From positions 1 to 37,636 of IMG/VR virus record IMGVR_UViG_3300046691_000402: 37,636 nucleotides of DNA. One strand, written 5' to 3'. Position numbers and translations under genes: made by a program. Below the pieces are notes generated by a model, which searched no databases, was not told the origin of the DNA, and saw only the letters and a list, made by a program, of their open reading frames with translations. This DNA comes from a virus. Positions 24,286 through 32,598 of the stretch are shown piece after piece. The stretch's first letter is position 1, and every line of letters begins with the position of its first letter.

Positions 24286-24651
24286 AGGTGCTTGCTGCGT
24301 CACCACTTTGATTACTGCATCACGGCGCTTTTTGTCGTCGGCTGCTGCGATGTTTTTCTTTTGGATTTTGGCTTCCGACTCCGCTTCGTGAGCTGGCATC
24401 TTGTTGTTGTCGCGCAGGTACTTCTTGTAGTCGTTGCCGGATTCAATCCAAGTGCCTTTGCCGCCCTGCTTCCCATCTGGCATGTGAAAGCCCTTGTGAC
24501 CACTGAACGACATCGCGCCAATGGCCGGAGTGGTAAGCCCCATCACAGTTGGGACGCCGCAGCATTCAGGTGTTTGGTGTCGGTCAGCGACCTTGCGAAT
24601 GTAGTCATACGATTCGTCGCATGTATGGCATCGTGATACGTAGGTCGGCAT
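24283..24651 (-). CDS. FmdB-type zinc-ribbon protein
   Basis: A 122-residue protein. Residues 1-45 form the FmdB-like ribbon (MPTYVSRCHTCDESYDYI, with Cys8, Cys11, Cys30 and Cys31 as likely zinc ligands, then PTVMGLTTPAIG). The remainder is charged and helical, with GTWIESGNDYKKYLRDNN. Such proteins are common between portal and scaffold in podoviruses of this type; their role is unproven. The start follows the portal stop by three bases. Confidence 0.8.
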   Translation of the reverse strand: MPTYVSRCHTCDESYDYIRKVADRHQTPECCGVPTVMGLTTPAIGAMSFSGHKGFHMPDGKQGGKGTWIESGNDYKKYLRDNNKMPAHEAESEAKIQKKNIAAADDKKRRDAVIKVVTQQAP

Positions 24652-24654
24652 AGC

Positions 24655-26760
24655 TTATTGGCCTGTAAATGGTGGTTTGGAGTTCATGAGTGCCGCTGAG
24701 TGGGTCAGGATCGTCGCGGCTTGTTCATGAGCGACCTTCGCGGCCAACTCACCTTGGCGAAGCTGCACTTGGGTTTCCCGTAATTGGCTATCGCGCTCGT
24801 TCTGCATCTGCGCCAATTGCATTTCCTGCTGCTTCAGCTGGGCTTGCATCTGCGCGATCTGGATTTTGGTCTGCTCTTGCATCTGCGAGATCTGCAAATC
24901 GATCTGCGCTTTTTGCGTGATCGCTTGTGCCTTGGCATCGTCAGGTGATGGCGGCTTAGGTGCGCCTTGACCTTGAGCGCCTGGAGGTTTAGCCTGCATG
25001 AGCTGCTGTAAGGTCTGATCGATCATGCCTTCGACCGGCTGCGCGCCCTTGAAGCCGCTGACAGCCCACTTGATCATCTCAAGGCCGAACGGTGCGATCT
25101 CAGGCGTATGCTGAACAGCCGGAAGAATCTGACCCAACAGGCCAGTAATCGCCTGAAGGGATGCGCTACGTTCGGCTTTTTCGGTATTCCAGTTATCGAG
25201 CTGTAAGCTGTCCACACTGACACTCAATAGGAAGCTGCTCATCTGCTCATCTTGCAGAAGCTGCAGCGCAGGACCGATGAACTGCTGATCGGCTGGCGAC
25301 AGCGGCATGGCGCGTTTTGCCAATAAGGCTGGATCGTGGAATTTGCACATCAGGTGCGCTTTAAGACGCAACAGCTTCGCCACGTAGGTTGCGACATCGG
25401 CTTGACGGCCAGCGAAGCGACCAAACGACTGCTGGCTTTTTGCCGTGGTTGCTGTCGCGGTTTCATACGGCGTCGCTTGGCCGCGCATGATGTCGCTGAT
25501 GCCTTCCACCTCGTAAATCTGGGCCTTGATCTGCTCGATCTGCTGTGTTGCGATAGCTGACGTACTGGCGATTTGATCTAGCGGTGCAAATTGGATGCTG
25601 CCAGCCAAGCCGCCCTTGTCGCCTGCGAATGACGCCCAGTTCTTGACGCCGATACCGGAGTTCTCCGCAACGCTCGTGTACAGCTCTTTTATTTCGGGGC
25701 TGGCGGCGTCGTACACAAATCGCACGCCAAGGGCTTTCGTCAATGCGGTACTGCGCTGGTTCAATTCATCCAGTTCCGCATACTTGCCTTTGACCAGATG
25801 GTAATCGCTGATCGGAATGGTATTGGATGTGGTGAAGCGGCCAAGTGGCGGCATCGGTGTCGGATAGAATCCTTCAAAGTTGGTCGTGTCTTCCTGCACA
25901 TCCAAAGGCACTGGTGACGACTCGGTAACCCAGAAAATCAACTCGCGCTGCTTGTCCCAGATTTCGTATACATCAGCAGTCGGCTCTGTCTGGTTTTGCG
26001 GATTCAGTTTTGTCTTGCTGGAATCCTGCGATTCCGACTTGGTGCTGTACGCGATCTCCTTCAAAACGGCGCCATCGACCTTATCGCCGAAGCGCGCCTT
26101 GATTGCCTCCTTGGTCATCGGGATACGACGAGCAACCCAACTGCACATGCTCCACACCTTGCAGGGACTCCAGAAGAAGTCATCCCACGCCACGTAATCC
26201 GTACAAGCTTCCTGATGCGTGATCATTGGCGGCTGCGGCATCAACATACCGGTCGTCGGATCGATAACGTCAGCCTGATGCTGCTCTTCCTGCTCCTGGC
26301 GCAGCCAGCTAACGCCAATGCCCGTTACCACGTTATCGAACAGCACTTGTTTGAACGTGTCGTCAAAATTGCAGTTGTCCATTTCGTAGCTGAGATTGCG
26401 CTGCAAGATCAAGGCAGCGACACGCGACACGTCGTCCTGGCTGTCGTCATTGCGGCGCTTGATGTCGGGCTTTGGCGTTTTCGCATACAAGGCGGCAAGT
26501 TTGATGTCCGTGTTCATGAAGTAGATGTTGTACATTTTGGAATTGGCGTAACCATCCTTACGTACATCGCCGTAGCGGTTCAGCGACTTGACTGCTTCCT
26601 CGTTGAAGCTTTTGCGCTCCTTGCGGCATGCCTCTAAACCCTTTTGCCACTTGTCCTGCTCGGCTTCAGTCTGGTATTGCGTAAGGACTGGATCGTGGTC
26701 AAATGGGGCTTCGCTGACCCCGCTGTCCATCCCTTCGTTATCGTTCTTATCGGTGATCAT
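24655..26760 (-). CDS. Portal protein
   Basis: A 701-residue protein of normal length for podovirus portals. Clear portal-like features include the N-terminal NIYFMNTDIKLAALYAKTPK, then VTGIGVSWLRQ, DFFWSPCKVWSMCSWVARR and VEGISDIMRGQATPYETATA, near the wing-to-stem change. The C-terminal 120 residues are a Gln-rich coiled coil (QMQEQTKIQIAQMQAQLKQ), the barrel helix. It forms the dodecameric vertex through which DNA is packaged and ejected. Directly preceded by the large terminase gene. Confidence 0.92.
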   Translation of the reverse strand: MITDKNDNEGMDSGVSEAPFDHDPVLTQYQTEAEQDKWQKGLEACRKERKSFNEEAVKSLNRYGDVRKDGYANSKMYNIYFMNTDIKLAALYAKTPKPDIKRRNDDSQDDVSRVAALILQRNLSYEMDNCNFDDTFKQVLFDNVVTGIGVSWLRQEQEEQHQADVIDPTTGMLMPQPPMITHQEACTDYVAWDDFFWSPCKVWSMCSWVARRIPMTKEAIKARFGDKVDGAVLKEIAYSTKSESQDSSKTKLNPQNQTEPTADVYEIWDKQRELIFWVTESSPVPLDVQEDTTNFEGFYPTPMPPLGRFTTSNTIPISDYHLVKGKYAELDELNQRSTALTKALGVRFVYDAASPEIKELYTSVAENSGIGVKNWASFAGDKGGLAGSIQFAPLDQIASTSAIATQQIEQIKAQIYEVEGISDIMRGQATPYETATATTAKSQQSFGRFAGRQADVATYVAKLLRLKAHLMCKFHDPALLAKRAMPLSPADQQFIGPALQLLQDEQMSSFLLSVSVDSLQLDNWNTEKAERSASLQAITGLLGQILPAVQHTPEIAPFGLEMIKWAVSGFKGAQPVEGMIDQTLQQLMQAKPPGAQGQGAPKPPSPDDAKAQAITQKAQIDLQISQMQEQTKIQIAQMQAQLKQQEMQLAQMQNERDSQLRETQVQLRQGELAAKVAHEQAATILTHSAALMNSKPPFTGQ

Positions 26761-26794
26761 CTGGTCTCCGTGCGTCTTGCGCGCACTTAATGTC

Positions 26795-28255
26795 TTAGTC
26801 GTATGCTCGACTTAAATTGCTTGATCGGGCTGCAAGCTGGCGGTCACGCGCAGCTAACGCCTCGTCAAAGGTCATGCGTCTGGTATTTACCTGATTGGGA
26901 TTGTCGATGCGGTATTGGCGATCACGCGCCCGCTCGATTGAACGGCCAATGTCGTCATCGCTGATAGACAGCACTGCATAGCGGAATGCATCGGCACCAT
27001 GTGACCACTCGTTGTGGTCGGCATCGCTGCCGAACGTGTTGGAAGTACGGTTGAATTTTCTTGAGTAGTTTTTCAACGCCTCGATGCCGCGATGGCACCT
27101 GTCGGAATCGATGGCGAAGTTACCGAGTCGCAGGAATTTTCGTACCGCGTCGATGCCATGCATGATGCGGCGGCCCGCGTCTGGGTCTGGTGCAATGCGT
27201 GCTGGCAGGTCATGCGCCATGAAGGTGTCGATGACAGACTGCTTGGTCTGAAACGTACGGTGCTTGGCATCATGCGGAAGCCAGACAGCTTCATAGGTGT
27301 ACGGTTTCAGCGCAAGCATGTCGCATACCTCTTCGGCATCGAACCCGCTTTGCTCCCAGTAGTCGAAGAAACGGACTTCACCATTGATCACTTGCCAGAA
27401 CCAGATTACGGCCGCATCGGCGCGGCCCAAGTCCATCGCAAGTGATACAGGCTCACCAACCACATACCCGTATGGGCATTGCTTATCGATCAGACTGCGA
27501 AACCTGTTCTGTGATTGAGCAACTGCAATGTGCTTGCCGTAGAACGAACCACGGAACGCGGCATCGAACGAACACTCAAGCTCCTGCTCCCACTCCTCTA
27601 CTTCCATCTCAGACTTCATGTCTTCGATTTCGCGAGGGTCCAGAATGCCGCTGTCGCTGGCCTTTAGGCAGATGGAAAAGTATTCGTTGGGCTTTTGCTG
27701 GGCGAGCTGCCAGCGCTTGTAGAAGTCGTTCTTGCCCTTTGGCGTGCCCATGAACACAACCCAACCTAATCGGTCAGAAAGGGCCGGACGAATGACAGTG
27801 CTATAGACCTCTGGTTTCATGTCGCCGTATTCATCAAGCACGACGCCATCGAAGTACAGACCACGCAGGTTGTCTGGGTTGTCAGCGCCGGCGAGGAAGA
27901 TGCGGGCCTTGTCGCCGGTTACTGTCGGGATTTCGATCCATAGTTCGGTCTCGTTCTTCTTGATGCCGGGGATTGCCTTCGTGAATTCGATCAGGTATTC
28001 CCAAGCAACCTTCTTCGCCTGCCCCTTGTATGGACACAAGTAGGCAAAGATGGGCTTGCCGAACAACTTGCCCGTCTTGCCATTCTTCTTCTGGAAGTTG
28101 AGCGCACGAGCAACCAAGTCCTGAATAACGCTGTACGTCTTACCGGCGCGGCGATGGGCGACGATTACCGTCTTGCGCTTGTTGCGATTATGGAAAGGTA
28201 GGAATGCCGGGCGGGGAACGTAAGGAAGATGGACGGTTTGAACTCCGTTACTCAT
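26795..28255 (-). CDS. terL: Terminase large subunit
   Basis: A 486-residue DNA-packaging motor. ATPase motifs: Walker A AHRRAGKT (33-40) and Walker B VVLDEYGDM (Asp141-Glu142), then the coupling motif FMGTPKGKND (168-177). The nuclease domain shows SLAMDLGRADAAVI with Asp275 and Asp280, and a late acidic NEWSHGADAFRYA. I start at MSNGVQ (28255), overlapping terS by eight bases (ATGAGTAA); the longer frame from 28285 lacks a ribosome site. All catalytic residues look intact. Confidence 0.95.
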   Translation of the reverse strand: MSNGVQTVHLPYVPRPAFLPFHNRNKRKTVIVAHRRAGKTYSVIQDLVARALNFQKKNGKTGKLFGKPIFAYLCPYKGQAKKVAWEYLIEFTKAIPGIKKNETELWIEIPTVTGDKARIFLAGADNPDNLRGLYFDGVVLDEYGDMKPEVYSTVIRPALSDRLGWVVFMGTPKGKNDFYKRWQLAQQKPNEYFSICLKASDSGILDPREIEDMKSEMEVEEWEQELECSFDAAFRGSFYGKHIAVAQSQNRFRSLIDKQCPYGYVVGEPVSLAMDLGRADAAVIWFWQVINGEVRFFDYWEQSGFDAEEVCDMLALKPYTYEAVWLPHDAKHRTFQTKQSVIDTFMAHDLPARIAPDPDAGRRIMHGIDAVRKFLRLGNFAIDSDRCHRGIEALKNYSRKFNRTSNTFGSDADHNEWSHGADAFRYAVLSISDDDIGRSIERARDRQYRIDNPNQVNTRRMTFDEALAARDRQLAARSSNLSRAYD

Positions 28256-28649
28256 CTTCGTCATCGTCCATGTCAACCACATCACCCATGTCTAGCGCGG
28301 AAGCGGGCACGTTGTGGAATACCTGCACGACTGCCGGACCTGACTCTTTCTTCTCGGCTTCTGGTAATAGGCGTGCGTAAAGCTTGTAGAACTCGCCCGG
28401 ATTTTCATGTCCATACTGGGCAAGTCGCGGGATGCCACCAATCAGATCAAATGCGACATTGAGTGCGTCAGCGACAAATTGGCGATCCCGGTTCTTGAAC
28501 ACGTAATCTTGGGGAATGGCTGGCAAGTGCTGTTCGAAGATGTCGATCAATCCGCTCTGGCGAATGTCCTCTTCTCGGCTTGCTAACTTGGTCAGCGTTT
28601 CGGCGCTGATCTCCGCGACCGCCTTGGTCGGTTTATTGCTGTCTTCCAC
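28248..28649 (-). CDS. terS: Terminase small subunit
   Basis: A 133-residue protein with a GTG start and GAGG seven bases upstream. The family-like core reads ADALNVAFDLIGGIPRLAQY then NPGEFYKLYARLLP (about residues 60-95), typical of podovirus small terminases that recognise the packaging site. The C-terminal acidic tail (MDDDEDE) would contact the large subunit. It is the first gene of the long minus-strand late operon. Confidence 0.82.
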   Translation of the reverse strand: MEDSNKPTKAVAEISAETLTKLASREEDIRQSGLIDIFEQHLPAIPQDYVFKNRDRQFVADALNVAFDLIGGIPRLAQYGHENPGEFYKLYARLLPEAEKKESGPAVVQVFHNVPASALDMGDVVDMDDDEDE

Positions 28650-28683
28650 GTAAATACCTCATCGGCTCACCTGGAGCCACGAG

Positions 28684-28691
28684 CTATTTAG
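28684..28691 (-). promoter_or_regulatory. CTAAATAG in the divergent promoter gap
   Basis: Exact octamer in the 51-base gap between the late operon and the plus-strand operon, 35 bases upstream of terS. On the plus strand the same bases overlap the AGGAGG of the gene at 28701, so the match could partly be a by-product of that ribosome site. Confidence 0.35.
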
Positions 28692-28700
28692 GAGGAACCT

Positions 28701-29126
28701 ATGAAGGAAGGCGACAGACGCGCATTGCGCAGCGTGCGGATGCAGAACATGAAGCGGTTACGTGACCTGGGACTGCCAACTGACTTGTTCAGTGAAGGCT
28801 TCTGGGAACGAGAACAGGAGGCGAGACAACAGGAATTGGTGCTACTGGCGATGTTTGAAGCAGCTTGGAAATCTGGCTATTGGGATCAACTCAACATGCC
28901 ATTTCAGGACATCATCAACCGCTGGAAAGCAGAGATAGCCAGTCCCATGCATTTTGCGAGTGTTGGCCCTAGTCCCAGATGGATGCCAATGCTGAACCGC
29001 ACCGAACGTGAATGGAAACGTCGCAATGATGGGCGGATGGGGCAAAGTTGGAAGGCTTACAAGCGTAAGATGTTGATCAAGAATCGTGCAGCAGCAGGCA
29101 AACCACCACCTAAGTTTAGAACCTGA
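28701..29126 (+). CDS. Hypothetical basic phage protein
   Basis: A 141-residue protein with AGGAGG before the ATG, starting MKEGDRRALRSVRMQNMKRL. It is helical and basic, with Trp-rich stretches (MFEAAWKSGYWDQLNMPF; SWKAYKRKMLIKNR). No known domain is recognised. It is the first gene of the plus-strand block that diverges from the terminase operon and is followed by the H-NS-like gene. Possibly DNA-binding from its charge, but this is inference. Confidence 0.7.
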   Translation: MKEGDRRALRSVRMQNMKRLRDLGLPTDLFSEGFWEREQEARQQELVLLAMFEAAWKSGYWDQLNMPFQDIINRWKAEIASPMHFASVGPSPRWMPMLNRTEREWKRRNDGRMGQSWKAYKRKMLIKNRAAAGKPPPKFRT

Positions 29127-29192
29127 CGTTTCTTTGTAAGTCGCAGCCAATGTGTGCCATCATTACGGCTAATTTCACTCGGAGGATTGCAA

Positions 29193-29513
29193 ATGGATTT
29201 GTCGAAAATGAGCTTGGCCGAACTGCGGGATTTGTCTGTAAGGGTAACGGCGGAAGAAAAGAAGCGGGCGAAGGAAGAAGTTGAAGCAGCCCGCAATGAA
29301 ATCTACGCAATCGCTCATCGACTCGGTATGCCACTCAAAGACCTGATCGGTAATGGCAGTGTCGTTCGCAAGCAGACTGGCAAAGTCGCCATGCAGTACC
29401 GCAACCCACATGATAGCTCGCAGGAATGGAGTGGCCGTGGTCGCCAGCCGAGATGGGTGAAAGAGCTGATCGCATCTGGTGCAGACTTGCAAACGGCAAA
29501 AGTTAAGGCCTGA
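29193..29513 (+). CDS. H-NS family DNA-binding protein
   Basis: A 106-residue protein from MDLSKMSLAELRDLSVRVTA. The N-terminal 45 residues are the coiled-coil oligomerisation domain. The C-terminal domain shows GKVAMQYRNP and EWSGRGRQPRWVKELIASG, the minor-groove-binding loop of betaproteobacterial H-NS proteins. The start at 29193 has GGAGG seven bases upstream. A phage H-NS could silence the element's AT-rich genes or interfere with host H-NS. It belongs to the plus-strand operon 28701-29797. Confidence 0.9.
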   Translation: MDLSKMSLAELRDLSVRVTAEEKKRAKEEVEAARNEIYAIAHRLGMPLKDLIGNGSVVRKQTGKVAMQYRNPHDSSQEWSGRGRQPRWVKELIASGADLQTAKVKA

Positions 29514-29515
29514 AG

Positions 29516-29797
29516 ATGTCCTTGAATACGATTTTTATCTCCGTCCTTAGTGCTGCATTGCTAACCGGCTGCGCAAGCACTGGCGTCATCCCCATCGATC
29601 AGGACACATACATGATTGGTAAGAAGGATGGTTCCCCGGGCCTCGGAGTTTCGCTATCCAACAAAGCTGAGGTCTACACAGAAGCAAACACTTTCTGCCG
29701 CGCTAAGGGACGTGAGGTTCAGACATTGAATGTAATTACTACTCCAGCAGCGATCGGGAAACTTGGCTCAACTGAGTTGCAGTTCAAATGCGTTTAG
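29516..29797 (+). CDS. Small lipoprotein
   Basis: A 93-residue protein with a lipoprotein signal: IFISVLSAALLTGC, lipobox LLTGC, lipidated Cys19. The mature part (IPIDQDTYMIGKKDGSPGLG, then KAEVYTEANTFCRAKGREVQ) has a small alpha/beta look and two further Cys that could form a disulfide. It would sit in the envelope. It begins two bases after the H-NS-like gene, so it is co-transcribed. It might help exclude other phages, but there is no direct evidence. Confidence 0.85.
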   Translation: MSLNTIFISVLSAALLTGCASTGVIPIDQDTYMIGKKDGSPGLGVSLSNKAEVYTEANTFCRAKGREVQTLNVITTPAAIGKLGSTELQFKCV

Positions 29798-29830
29798 CTA
29801 GGCACGGATACCACAACATTAATTACAAAA

Positions 29831-30139
29831 ATGAAAAAATTTATCATCATTGCATTTTCAATCGTCGCAGTATTCCTGTCCGGCTGTGCGACGCAGCTTG
29901 ATAGCAGTGCTGAAAAGGTACGTCTTGTTACCGCTACTCAAAAGGAGTCTTGTGAGTCTCTGGGTATCATCAGCACTGACCAGCAACTGGGTTTGAATAA
30001 AGCCTCTAACGCGATGAATAAGGCAATCAATGAGGTTGCGCGTCGTGGTGGCAATGCAGTCTTCGTATTATCAACAGGAACAAGCGGACTGGACGGAGCT
30101 GCAGTCACTGCTGAAGCACTGCGGTGTAAAGTCGGCTAA
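29831..30139 (+). CDS. DUF4156-like small lipoprotein
   Basis: A 102-residue protein with signal peptide and lipobox FLSGC (Cys19). The mature sequence EKVRLVTATQKESCESLG, then NKASNAMNKAINEVARRGGN and TAEALRC resembles the DUF4156 group of outer-membrane lipoproteins. It follows the other lipoprotein by 33 bases and is followed by a terminator. Envelope location is certain enough; function is not known. Confidence 0.85.
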   Translation: MKKFIIIAFSIVAVFLSGCATQLDSSAEKVRLVTATQKESCESLGIISTDQQLGLNKASNAMNKAINEVARRGGNAVFVLSTGTSGLDGAAVTAEALRCKVG

Positions 30140-30150
30140 CGTTCCTGTAA

Positions 30151-30182
30151 AAAAGCCTGTTTGCATGGCGAACGGGCTTTTC
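30151..30182 (+). terminator. Terminator of the H-NS/lipoprotein operon
   Basis: Fourteen-pair stem with two G-T pairs (AAAAGCCTGTTTGC against GCGAACGGGCTTTT) around ATG, starting 11 bases after the lipoprotein stop. Confidence 0.8.
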
Positions 30183-30260
30183 GTACAAAACCAGAACTGC
30201 GAGGGTGGACTCGACCCAAACTAGATTACCCAATGTCGATAGGAACGGAGAAAATCTTCC

Positions 30261-30605
30261 ATGAGTAAGTTTTCAATGAGCCTAGTTCTTCTAGCATTAC
30301 ATTGTTTATCGAGTTCCGCATGGTCAGCGGATGACGTGAAAGAGATGCCTAAGGATAAACGATGTATCTTCATAGCGCATTCCTATAACAATGCAATTAC
30401 AGCTCGTAACGCTGGTCTTCCGCCAGAGAATGCCTTGGCGATGGTGAATTTTGATGAACTCCCTTTGGAGTTGAGGAAGAACATTGTAAATCAAGTGTAT
30501 TTTGATAAAAATCTCAAGAACGCGGTCAGCAGCAACGATCTCGTTTATGAACTGATTCAGTTGTGCCTCCACGGTTCTCCAAAGCCTTTCGAGCCGTTAA
30601 AGTAA
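30261..30605 (+). CDS. Small exported protein
   Basis: A 114-residue protein with a cleavable signal peptide (SLVLLALHCLSSSAWSA, cut near residue 23). The mature part (DKRCIFIAHSYNNAITARNA, then AMVNFDELPLELRKNIVNQV) is helical with a pair of Cys (RCIFI and QLCLH) that could join. GGAG lies upstream of the ATG. Periplasmic, unknown role. It stands alone after the terminator at 30151-30182. Confidence 0.75.
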   Translation: MSKFSMSLVLLALHCLSSSAWSADDVKEMPKDKRCIFIAHSYNNAITARNAGLPPENALAMVNFDELPLELRKNIVNQVYFDKNLKNAVSSNDLVYELIQLCLHGSPKPFEPLK

Positions 30606-30897
30606 TGCGAAAGTACAATGTAAGTCGAATTTTTGGTTGATGCCGCCTACCACCTAGCAGCTAAGCAGTGCAGCATGTCATTTTCGGGATCAAGGTATGG
30701 GGAGTTATTCACAGGCTGGTCTAAAATTGTGAATAAGTGCAGGAACATCATAGGAAACATGAGCTTACGCGACTCAGCTGCGTCCTGCACCTGACCTGCG
30801 CAATAAACATAGTATTACTGACCTCGCCAGAATGCCTTTTGTATCAAGCACTTACATGGCAATCGCACGTCGTGTGCAAATAATGCACAAAAGGACT

Positions 30898-30914
30898 TGT
30901 CGGTTTGACCGACA
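30898..30914. promoter_or_regulatory. Palindrome copy 4, one arm mismatch
   Basis: TGTCGGTT-T-GACCGACA: seven of eight base pairs match the consensus TGTCGGTTNAACCGACA. Confidence 0.65.
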
Positions 30915-30962
30915 TTACAGCATGCCCTGATAGCCTACGACAGGGTTAGCTGGCTCGCAACA

Positions 30963-30999
30963 CGTCATACGGCGTCACCAGGCGTCACTGGCTGCGTCA
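30963..30999. repeat. Four CGTCA repeats at about 10-base spacing
   Basis: CGTCA at 30963, 30973, 30983 and 30995, in the same orientation. The 10, 10 and 12-base spacing places them on nearly one face of the helix, as in protein-binding arrays. Confidence 0.6.
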
Positions 31000-31180
31000 A
31001 ACGCCATGATTCGACACAGGGTAGCTGAACGTTGCTCGACACGTTTGGTGACTGTTGCACAGCAGCAACGTGGGTCGCGTAGCCTCATTGGTGAGTGAAT
31101 GGCCCGCCCTCTGCATTTCGGTTAGTTACTTGATAGGGGATAGATAGCCGCTTCTGCTTTCGCAATTTAACTAGCAGTGG

Positions 31181-31876
31181 TTACGCGCTGTATGCCTTCG
31201 ATGCGCAAACCTTCAAAGTAACTTGGCTGCCGTAAGCATCACTTTCAATTGCGATTTCGCCACCAACCAACTTTGCCCGTTCGAAAAAGCCGTACAAGCC
31301 CCAATGGTTTTTACGTCCGCCCGCAGCGATTATTTCACTCGGCATACCCTTGCCGTCATTAATAACCCGCATAGTGAACTGATCCTTACCATAACTGAGT
31401 ACTATTTGAATAGTTCTCGACTTGGCATGATGAAATGCATTCTTGACTGCTTCTAGTCCGATGAAATAGGCTTGACGGTGAACTTGAGGAAATAGCGCTC
31501 TTGTCTTATCGCTGCTATCGCAGCACAATTTAAAGCGAATGTCACAGTCTTCCAGCAACAAGACACCCATTTTATTAAGCGCATAGCCAAGATCAACCTC
31601 ACTCGATTCCATCGAACGAAGTTCTGCTATCTCATCACGCCCCTCCTGCACCAATTGCTCTGCGAATAGTAGCGTGCTCTCGAGTTTTGCTCGGCCAGGA
31701 GATTCGACAGGCATCTCCGATAGCAATGAATCGAATTTCAATACCATGGCATGAATGCCTTGTAAAAAAGTATCATGCAATACCCGCGCAATTCGTTCGC
31801 GTTCAGCCTTCCGAATGAGGTAATCACGCTTCGCGTGGCGTCTTTGCAAAAAATTGAATAAGTGAAGCGTCAACAT
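31181..31876 (-). CDS. Sensorless histidine kinase (HisKA_3 type)
   Basis: A 231-residue kinase core. The start at 31876 (MLTLHLFNFLQRRH) has GGGGG upstream. The HisKA_3 helix reads ERERIARVLHDTFLQGIHAM with phospho-acceptor His34. The ATPase part has Asn146 (LEAVKNAFHHAK), the G1 box INDGKGMP (172-179) and the final HWGLYGFFERAKLVGG. The large sensor part found in relatives of this NarX-like type, including the membrane helix, is absent, so it is either a truncated remnant or a cytoplasmic kinase fed by another protein. No response regulator is nearby. Confidence 0.88.
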   Translation of the reverse strand: MLTLHLFNFLQRRHAKRDYLIRKAERERIARVLHDTFLQGIHAMVLKFDSLLSEMPVESPGRAKLESTLLFAEQLVQEGRDEIAELRSMESSEVDLGYALNKMGVLLLEDCDIRFKLCCDSSDKTRALFPQVHRQAYFIGLEAVKNAFHHAKSRTIQIVLSYGKDQFTMRVINDGKGMPSEIIAAGGRKNHWGLYGFFERAKLVGGEIAIESDAYGSQVTLKVCASKAYSA

Positions 31877-32252
31877 AAGGCCCCCACGCACTAAAAGTTT
31901 TACAACCGATTCAATTCACCGAACGAGTTTCAAACCTGCCAGAGTCGCTTGGGATGGACTCACGTTAGGTTTAGGAATCTCTAAAAATACAATTCGCCAA
32001 CAGAAGTTTTTGCTTCAAAATGTGCACTTATGAATGAGTGCCAAGCTAATGTTTTCTGTTTCCAACGACCATCTTAGAGCACTTATTCCTCAGCCAATAG
32101 TCATAAAAAATCAAAACTCTTTTGCCCTCCAGTCAACAATCGATTTCGTTGCGGAAAGAGCTCACGTCTGTCATCCGCGCCACTCCTCCTTTCCTAGCAT
32201 TGTGCTCTTTCGTACAATGACTTTTAGTAGTTGATTAATGTGATCCATTCGT
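31877..32252. other. Non-coding stretch upstream of the kinase
   Basis: About 375 bases, somewhat AT-rich. An open frame at 32034-32234 on the plus strand has no ribosome site. Presumably holds the kinase promoter; no motif stands out. Confidence 0.45.
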
Positions 32253-32276
32253 AAAAAAGTCCACATGCATGTGGAC
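32253..32276 (-). terminator. Terminator with an 18-base perfect palindrome
   Basis: GTCCACATGCATGTGGAC (32259-32276), followed on the minus strand by TTTTTT. It ends the small membrane-protein transcript from 32301-32510. Confidence 0.8.
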
Positions 32277-32300
32277 CTTGGTACGCTGGAACTGTCATGC

Positions 32301-32510
32301 TTACTTGCCTCGTATTGCTGCTCCCAGTTGCCTTACCATGATCAGCAGTAGCTTCCATGCTAAGTAGCTGCCGACTACGCAGAACCAGATGAACAGACAA
32401 TAACCCGTAATGTTTATTGAGTCTTGGTTTGCCTGAGTAGATGGTAGCAAACTTAAACGGATGAGGATGACAACCAGCACTACGAATGTCGTTGATGCGA
32501 TTTTAATCAT
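32301..32510 (-). CDS. Small two-helix membrane protein
   Basis: A 69-residue protein from MIKIASTTFVVLVVILIRLS, with GGGAGGG just before the ATG at 32510. The second membrane helix is ITGYCLFIWFCVVGSYLAW, followed by a basic end (VRQLGAAIRGK). Resembles phage superinfection-exclusion or lysis-associated small membrane proteins in size, but without recognisable family. It has its own terminator. Confidence 0.65.
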   Translation of the reverse strand: MIKIASTTFVVLVVILIRLSLLPSTQANQDSINITGYCLFIWFCVVGSYLAWKLLLIMVRQLGAAIRGK

Positions 32511-32598
32511 TTGACCCTCCCTATTAGTTGTCTGGAGTGTGCTGCCGTGGCATCTAGAAATCAATAACCGTATCAAGATACAACGAAAGCCCACTTAT

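Larger units (their letters stand above)
30606..31180. other. Non-coding region with repeats
   Basis: About 575 bases without a supportable gene. It holds the fourth palindrome (30898-30914), four CGTCA repeats (30963-30999) and an eight-base inverted repeat ACGTTGCT/AGCAACGT (31029-31071). The concentration of repeat types suggests a control or maintenance site. Confidence 0.5.

Noticed and set aside
32034-32234. 66-codon plus-strand frame
   Set aside because: No ribosome site and no sequence resemblance to a folded protein.
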